Shown piece by piece: positions 59,924 through 64,000 of a stretch of 64,000 nt of DNA. The position numbers were made by a program, and so were the translations under genes. The notes beneath the pieces are model-generated. The model saw nothing but the letters and a program-made list of their open reading frames with translations. It searched no databases and was not told the origin of the DNA. The stretch is taken from NCBI GenBank assembly GCA_051531935.1, contig JAOPTR010000001.1:186001-250000 (forward strand). Direction: 5' to 3'. How positions within the stretch are numbered: the first letter of the stretch is position 1; every line of letters starts with the position of its first letter. The DNA is from OCS116 sp051531935. GTDB taxonomy: Bacteria > Pseudomonadota > Alphaproteobacteria > Rhizobiales > OSC116.

Positions 59924-60934
59924 ATGCCTACCACTCATTTACCTAAAACAATGCAAGCCACGCGCATCAACACATTTGGAAGTTGGGAAGAGCTAGAACT
60001 TGCAGAACATAATCTGCCACATATTCAAGCCAATGAATTACTCATAAAAGTAGAAGCCGCAGGCGTTAACCGACCTGATCTTTTACAACGCACTGGCCAT
60101 TACCCGCCGCCCAAAGGTGCATCTGCTATTTTGGGTTTAGAAATTGCGGGCACAGTGGTTGCCGCTTCAAGCAGTGCATCAAAATATAAAGTTGGCGATG
60201 CCATTTGCGGGCTGATTGCAGGTGGCGGATACGCCCAATATGCCACAATCCATGAAGATTGCGCCCTACCCATCCCCAAAGGGTTAAGCTTTATTGAAGC
60301 TGCAAGCCTACCCGAAACCTATTTCACAGTGTGGAACAACGTTATTGATCGGGCAAATTTACAAACTGGCGAGACCATTCTCATCCACGGTGGCACAAGC
60401 GGTATTGGCGTAGCAGCCATTCAAATCGCGCGTCAATTTAAATTTGCTAAAGTTTATGCAACGGCCGCAAGTGAAGCCAAATGCACCACAATCCGCAGCT
60501 TAGATGCCGTTGCCATTAATTATTTAATGGAGAATTATGTAGCCACCATTAAAGCCGAAACCAGCAATAAAGGTGCCGATGTGATATTGGACATGGTAGG
60601 CGGCGACTATATTAACCGCAACGTGCAAGTGGCAGCAAATGATGGTCGCATTGTTAACATCGCCTATTTAAATGGCGCCATTGCCGAAGTCGATTTTTTG
60701 CCAGTTATGCTGAAACGACTCACCTTAACAGGCTCGACATTGCGCAACCGCCCACTTGCCGAAAAGGCTCAAATTGCCCAAAATCTGCACCAACATATAT
60801 GGCCACTCATTGAAGCGGGTAAAATCAAACCCGTTGTCGATAAAATATTTGCTCTTAAAGATGCAGGCCGCGCCCACAAATATATGGAGGACGGCCGCCA
60901 TATCGGTAAATTGATGCTAGATATGAGCCTCTAA
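59924..60934 (+). CDS. NAD(P)H:quinone oxidoreductase, zinc-independent MDR family
   Basis: This medium-chain dehydrogenase/reductase has about 336 residues and resembles the quinone oxidoreductase/PIG3 type. N-terminal segment MQATRINTFGSWEELELAEHN, substrate region GVNRPDLLQRTGHYPPPKGASAILG, and the cofactor motif HGGTSGIGVAAIQIA are present. Zinc-binding cysteines are missing. It reduces quinones or enones with NADPH, presumably limiting oxidative stress. The longest frame starts 75 bases earlier at 59849; the ATG at 59924 is nearer the family N terminus, though its ribosome-binding site is weak. It is read in the same direction as trcR. Confidence 0.86.
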   Translation: MPTTHLPKTMQATRINTFGSWEELELAEHNLPHIQANELLIKVEAAGVNRPDLLQRTGHYPPPKGASAILGLEIAGTVVAASSSASKYKVGDAICGLIAGGGYAQYATIHEDCALPIPKGLSFIEAASLPETYFTVWNNVIDRANLQTGETILIHGGTSGIGVAAIQIARQFKFAKVYATAASEAKCTTIRSLDAVAINYLMENYVATIKAETSNKGADVILDMVGGDYINRNVQVAANDGRIVNIAYLNGAIAEVDFLPVMLKRLTLTGSTLRNRPLAEKAQIAQNLHQHIWPLIEAGKIKPVVDKIFALKDAGRAHKYMEDGRHIGKLMLDMSL

Positions 60935-61038
60935 TTTAAGACTTTTAATTTACATGAAATTGCGCTATACAAAGTTTATTCCTAATAATTGACCAGAATA
61001 TAACTTGTGCAGCGATTGCAGAAGACAGGAGATAGCAC

Positions 61039-61812
61039 ATGAGTAACGGACCTTTAATGCCAAAAGCCACAGCCGTTTGGTTGGTAGACAATACAGCGCT
61101 TACATTCGAGCAAATTGCTGATTTTTGCAGCTTACATGCCCTTGAAGTGAAAGCCATTGCCGATGGCGACGGCGCACTAGGCGTACGTGGGCAAGACCCC
61201 ATGCAATCTGGCGAATTAACCCGCGAATCAATTGATGCCGCGCAAAATGACGAAAGCGTCAAATTAGTTTTAGCCAAGCGTAAATTGGTGGTTCCTGAGG
61301 CCAAAACACGTAAAGGCCCGCGTTATACACCACTTTCACGTCGTCAAGATAAGCCATCATCCATTCTTTGGTTGGTTAAATTTCACCCAGAACTTGTGGA
61401 TAGCCAAGTGATGAAATTGGTCGGCACAACCAAGCCAACCATTAAAGCCATTCGCGAACGCAGCCATTGGAACATTCAAAACATCAAACCAATTGATCCC
61501 GTTGCCCTTGGCCTTTGTACACAAATAGAGCTAGACGCTGCGGTTTCTAAAGCGGCTGTTCGTGTTGCTAAAGAACGCGACAAAGCCATTGCAGCAGGTA
61601 CATTGCTACCAACAGAAGAAACAACGGCACCTGCCTATAAAAAAGACAATGAGCATTTTGCAGAAATTGTTGGCCATGTTGATGATGTTGTTGAAACAGA
61701 AGAAGCCACTGCTGATAACTTGTTCGACCTAGATGAATCAGAAGCTACACAAGCAGGTGACGAAAACACACCGTCAGCCGCTGATGTATTTGCAAATTTT
61801 AGCAAAGACTAG
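61039..61812 (+). CDS. trcR: Cell-cycle transcriptional regulator TrcR (DUF1013)
   Basis: This 257-residue protein matches DUF1013, the TrcR family conserved in alphaproteobacteria. Conserved parts are LMPKATAVWLVDNTALTFEQIADFC, ALEVKAIADGD and RYTPLSRRQDKPSSILWLVKFHP. It is described as a cell-cycle transcriptional regulator acting with RNA polymerase. The C-terminal tail (about 190-257) is acidic and disordered. It is read alone and ends in a terminator. The assignment is by family; its mechanism is not evident from the sequence. Confidence 0.88.
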   Translation: MSNGPLMPKATAVWLVDNTALTFEQIADFCSLHALEVKAIADGDGALGVRGQDPMQSGELTRESIDAAQNDESVKLVLAKRKLVVPEAKTRKGPRYTPLSRRQDKPSSILWLVKFHPELVDSQVMKLVGTTKPTIKAIRERSHWNIQNIKPIDPVALGLCTQIELDAAVSKAAVRVAKERDKAIAAGTLLPTEETTAPAYKKDNEHFAEIVGHVDDVVETEEATADNLFDLDESEATQAGDENTPSAADVFANFSKD

Positions 61813-61838
61813 TTTTTAAAAATTGATACCAAATTTAA

Positions 61839-61868
61839 AGCCGATGGGGTTTCCCATCGGCTTTTTTA
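61839..61868 (+). terminator. Rho-independent terminator after trcR
   Basis: AAGCCGATGGG and CCCATCGGCTT with a TTTTTT run, 26 bases after the trcR stop. The AAAAAAG arrangement may let it work for the convergent gene too. Confidence 0.88.
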
Positions 61869-61869
61869 T

Positions 61870-63771
61870 TTATTCATTCAACCCACTATTTTTAAAGATT
61901 TCAGCCAATTCAGGCAATACGCTTGGGTCTTCAATGGTCGCAGGTGCAGAATATTCTTCACCGTCGGCAATTTTACGCATCACCCCGCGCAGTATTTTAC
62001 CACTTCGAGTTTTTGGCAAACGCTCAACAACCAACGAGGTGCGATAAGCCGCAACTGGACCAATTTCATTTCGTACCATTTGTTGACATTCACGCGCAAT
62101 TTCAGTGTGATCGCGGTCAACACCATCATTTAAAATCAACAAACCAACAGGCATTTGGCCTTTTAGTTTATCTGCAATGCCAATCACTGCACATTCTGCT
62201 ACATCTTTATGTCCGCTAATCGCCTCTTCTATCGCACCTGTGGAAAGCCGATGGCCTGCCACATTGATAATATCATCGGTGCGCGCCATGATGAACAAAT
62301 AACCATCCTCGTCCACAAAACCTGCATCCGAGGTTTCATAATAGCCCTCAAAGTTGGTGAAATATTTTTCATGAAACGTATCATCCGCATTCCACAAAGT
62401 AGGTAGGCAACCTGGTGGTAGAGGGCGCTTTATTAAAATATTACCCGTAACGCCAGCTTCAACTGGAATAGCTTCATCATCCAAAACCACAATTTCATAA
62501 CCTGGCAATGCTTTGGTAGATGAGCCATATTTAATGGGCAATTCTTCAATACCCATAGGGTTTGCAGCAACTGGCCAACCTGTTTCGGTTTGCCACCAAT
62601 GGTCAATCACTGGAATTTTAAGATGAGCTTCTGCCCATTTAATCGTATCAGGGTCAGCACGCTCACCTGCCAAATATAATGTTTTAAATGTTGATAGATC
62701 ATAGTCGCCAATAAGCTTGCCCTCTGGGTCTTGCTTTTTTATGGCTCTAAGTGCGGTAGGTGCGGTAAATAACGCATCTACTTTATACTCTTCAATCATC
62801 CGCCAAAAAGCGCCTGCATCGGGCGTGCCTACTGGTTTGCCTTCGTAAATAATAGTCGTTGCACCTTTTAGCAATGGCCCATAGACAATATAACTGTGCC
62901 CGACAACCCAACCAACATCAGATGCCGCCCAAAAAACATCACCCGCATCAACGCCATACACAGCCTTCATTGACCAATGCAATGCCACCATATGCCCGCC
63001 ATTGTCGCGCACCACACCCTTTGGTGTGCCAGTTGTGCCAGATGTATATAATATATAAAGTGGGTCTGTGGCTAAAACCGCAACAGGGTCACATGTTCCG
63101 CCCGAGGCTTTAAATGCTGAAGCAGCTTCTTGCCAATCCACATCAATGCCGTCATTCATATCGGCAATAAATTCTTCACGCTGCAATACAATACTGGCTT
63201 CAACTTTGTGAGAAGTTAGGGTTAGCGCCTCATCTAGCAAAGGCTTATATTTGACCAAGCGATTCGGCTCGACCCCGCAAGAAGCCGATACAATTAGCTT
63301 GGGTGTGCAATCATCTATACGTTTTGCCAATTCCGCCGCGGCAAAACCACCAAAGACAACACTGTGCACCGCACCAATGCGCGCACATGCCAACATAGCG
63401 ATAGCTGCTTCTGGCACCATCGGCATGTAAATAATCACCCGATCGCCCTTACTGACTGCATTCTGTGTGAGCACACCTGCAAAAGCTTCAACTTCTGTTA
63501 AAAGCTCCTGATATGTATATTGGCGCTTTTTATCCGTCACAGGGCTGTCATAAATCAAAGCTGTTTTATCGCCATCTCCTGCAATCACATGTCTGTCTAA
63601 ACAGTTAAAACATGTATTACATTCGGCACCAATAAACCACCGATCCAAACCGTATTCTGTACCTTGAATTTTATCCCAAGGTTTTATCCAATCTATTTTC
63701 TGAGCCGCATCTGCCCAAAATTGTTGCGGCTTGTCTTTCCAATTATTATAAACATCATCATATATGGTCAT
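61870..63771 (-). CDS. prpE: Acyl-CoA synthetase, propionyl-CoA synthetase (PrpE) type
   Basis: This 633-residue AMP-forming ligase resembles propionyl-CoA synthetase more than acetyl-CoA synthetase. Motifs are the adenylation loop YTSGTTGTPKGVVRDNGGH, WWQTETGW, and the C-terminal lysine in PKTRSGKILRGVMR. The stretch PPGCLPTLWNADDTF before the hinge is typical of PrpE-like proteins. It activates propionate or acetate to the CoA ester. GGAGGG precedes the ATG at 63771. No methylcitrate-cycle genes are visible in this window, so the in vivo substrate is open. Confidence 0.88.
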   Translation of the reverse strand: MTIYDDVYNNWKDKPQQFWADAAQKIDWIKPWDKIQGTEYGLDRWFIGAECNTCFNCLDRHVIAGDGDKTALIYDSPVTDKKRQYTYQELLTEVEAFAGVLTQNAVSKGDRVIIYMPMVPEAAIAMLACARIGAVHSVVFGGFAAAELAKRIDDCTPKLIVSASCGVEPNRLVKYKPLLDEALTLTSHKVEASIVLQREEFIADMNDGIDVDWQEAASAFKASGGTCDPVAVLATDPLYILYTSGTTGTPKGVVRDNGGHMVALHWSMKAVYGVDAGDVFWAASDVGWVVGHSYIVYGPLLKGATTIIYEGKPVGTPDAGAFWRMIEEYKVDALFTAPTALRAIKKQDPEGKLIGDYDLSTFKTLYLAGERADPDTIKWAEAHLKIPVIDHWWQTETGWPVAANPMGIEELPIKYGSSTKALPGYEIVVLDDEAIPVEAGVTGNILIKRPLPPGCLPTLWNADDTFHEKYFTNFEGYYETSDAGFVDEDGYLFIMARTDDIINVAGHRLSTGAIEEAISGHKDVAECAVIGIADKLKGQMPVGLLILNDGVDRDHTEIARECQQMVRNEIGPVAAYRTSLVVERLPKTRSGKILRGVMRKIADGEEYSAPATIEDPSVLPELAEIFKNSGLNE

Positions 63772-63848
63772 CTGAAACGCCCTCCATTCGCTACCGTATG
63801 GTTTTTAAATAACAGTTGAAACTGTAAATTAAAATGAGACATATGTCT

Positions 63849-63885
63849 CAATAAAAAGCCCCGCTCCATCAAATGAAACGAGGCA
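63849..63885 (-). terminator. Rho-independent terminator after the DUF465 gene
   Basis: On the minus strand GCCTCGTTTCAT and ATGGAGCGGGGC pair with wobbles to form a 12-bp stem with a short loop, followed by TTTTTA. It ends transcription of the partial gene at the window edge before prpE. Confidence 0.8.
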
Positions 63886-63908
63886 TAATTAAAAAATAAT
63901 GCGTGTAA

Positions 63909-64000
63909 CTAGCTTGCCAGTTGAGATTTTATGTCTGTAATCTCTTCCTTTATTTTCAATTTCTGTCGCTTTAAACCATTGATTTTAGATTGATCCGTCG
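63909..64000 (-). CDS. DUF465/YdcH-family protein, 3' end only
   Basis: Only the last 29 or so residues lie in the window. They read INGLKRQKLKIKEEITDIK, ending in SQLAS before a TAG stop. This matches the end of the small DUF465 (YdcH) helical proteins, in which a LKRQKLxLKDEI-like pattern is characteristic. The N-terminal part lies outside the window. Function is not known for the family. A clear terminator follows the stop codon at 63849-63885. Confidence 0.6.
   Translation of the reverse strand, partial: TDQSKINGLKRQKLKIKEEITDIKSQLAS

Noticed and set aside
1..64000. CRISPR arrays, tRNA or rRNA genes, insertion sequences and prophage
   Set aside because: No regularly spaced repeats, tRNA-like cloverleaf, rRNA sequence, transposase or phage gene was seen on either strand.

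Overview
The window is chromosomal DNA of an AT-rich alphaproteobacterium, most likely a low-GC member of Hyphomicrobiales (Rhizobiales) or a close relative. The evidence is gene content and order: the CtrA-pathway proteins ChpT and RcdA and the cell-cycle regulator TrcR (DUF1013), an EipA/DUF1134 envelope protein, a short PutA with a divergent Lrp-type regulator, a DUF4164-zapA-6S RNA-5FCL block, a serC leader-serC-serA operon, and the run yebC-ruvCAB-ybgC-tolQRAB-pal-cpoB-tilS-ftsH-folP-glmM. It is a core-genome segment. I see no prophage, insertion sequence, CRISPR array, rRNA or tRNA.

Layout. 1-7.5 kb: chpT, a CysQ-type phosphatase, a YHS protein, eipA, a coiled-coil membrane protein, rluD, rpoH, and a MerR regulator with a carboxymuconolactone-decarboxylase-like partner. 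7.5-16.3 kb: putA with its divergent Lrp regulator, three tandem paralogous membrane proteins, purA with a two-hairpin leader, and an EamA transporter. 16.3-24 kb: a two-gene PAS/MCP receptor resembling CetB/CetA, serC-serA, an outer-membrane barrel, and glmM. 24-38.7 kb: one long minus-strand block for folate, FtsH, tRNA-lysidine synthesis, the Tol-Pal envelope machine, Holliday-junction resolution (RuvABC) and one-carbon metabolism.

38.7-40.1 kb holds 6S RNA, a sequence gap flanked by diverged copies of a roughly 110-130 bp repeat, zapA and a DUF4164 gene. 40.4-44.9 kb carries tkt, gap and pgk. 44.9-50.9 kb has a LysR-controlled methyltransferase pair, then a ClpP paralogue, a ThiE-like protein, a Sel1-repeat protein, efp and suhB. 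51-58 kb has a MotA/OmpA-type stator pair, an SDR, an XRE-cupin regulator, a paraoxonase-like lactonase, an MsbA-like ABC exporter and rpmE. 58-64 kb has rcdA behind a perfect CtrA-box-like sequence, a DUF924 gene, a candidate small RNA, a quinone oxidoreductase, trcR, a propionyl-CoA-synthetase-type gene and the 3' end of a DUF465 gene.

The least explained items are the repeat/gap region at 38.9-39.4 kb, the candidate sRNA at about 59.6-59.7 kb, the tandem hairpins before purA, the three-paralogue membrane cluster and the bipartite receptor. All family assignments come from reading the sequence; no database search was run. Starts were moved from the longest ORF wherever a ribosome-binding site or family length favoured a downstream codon.
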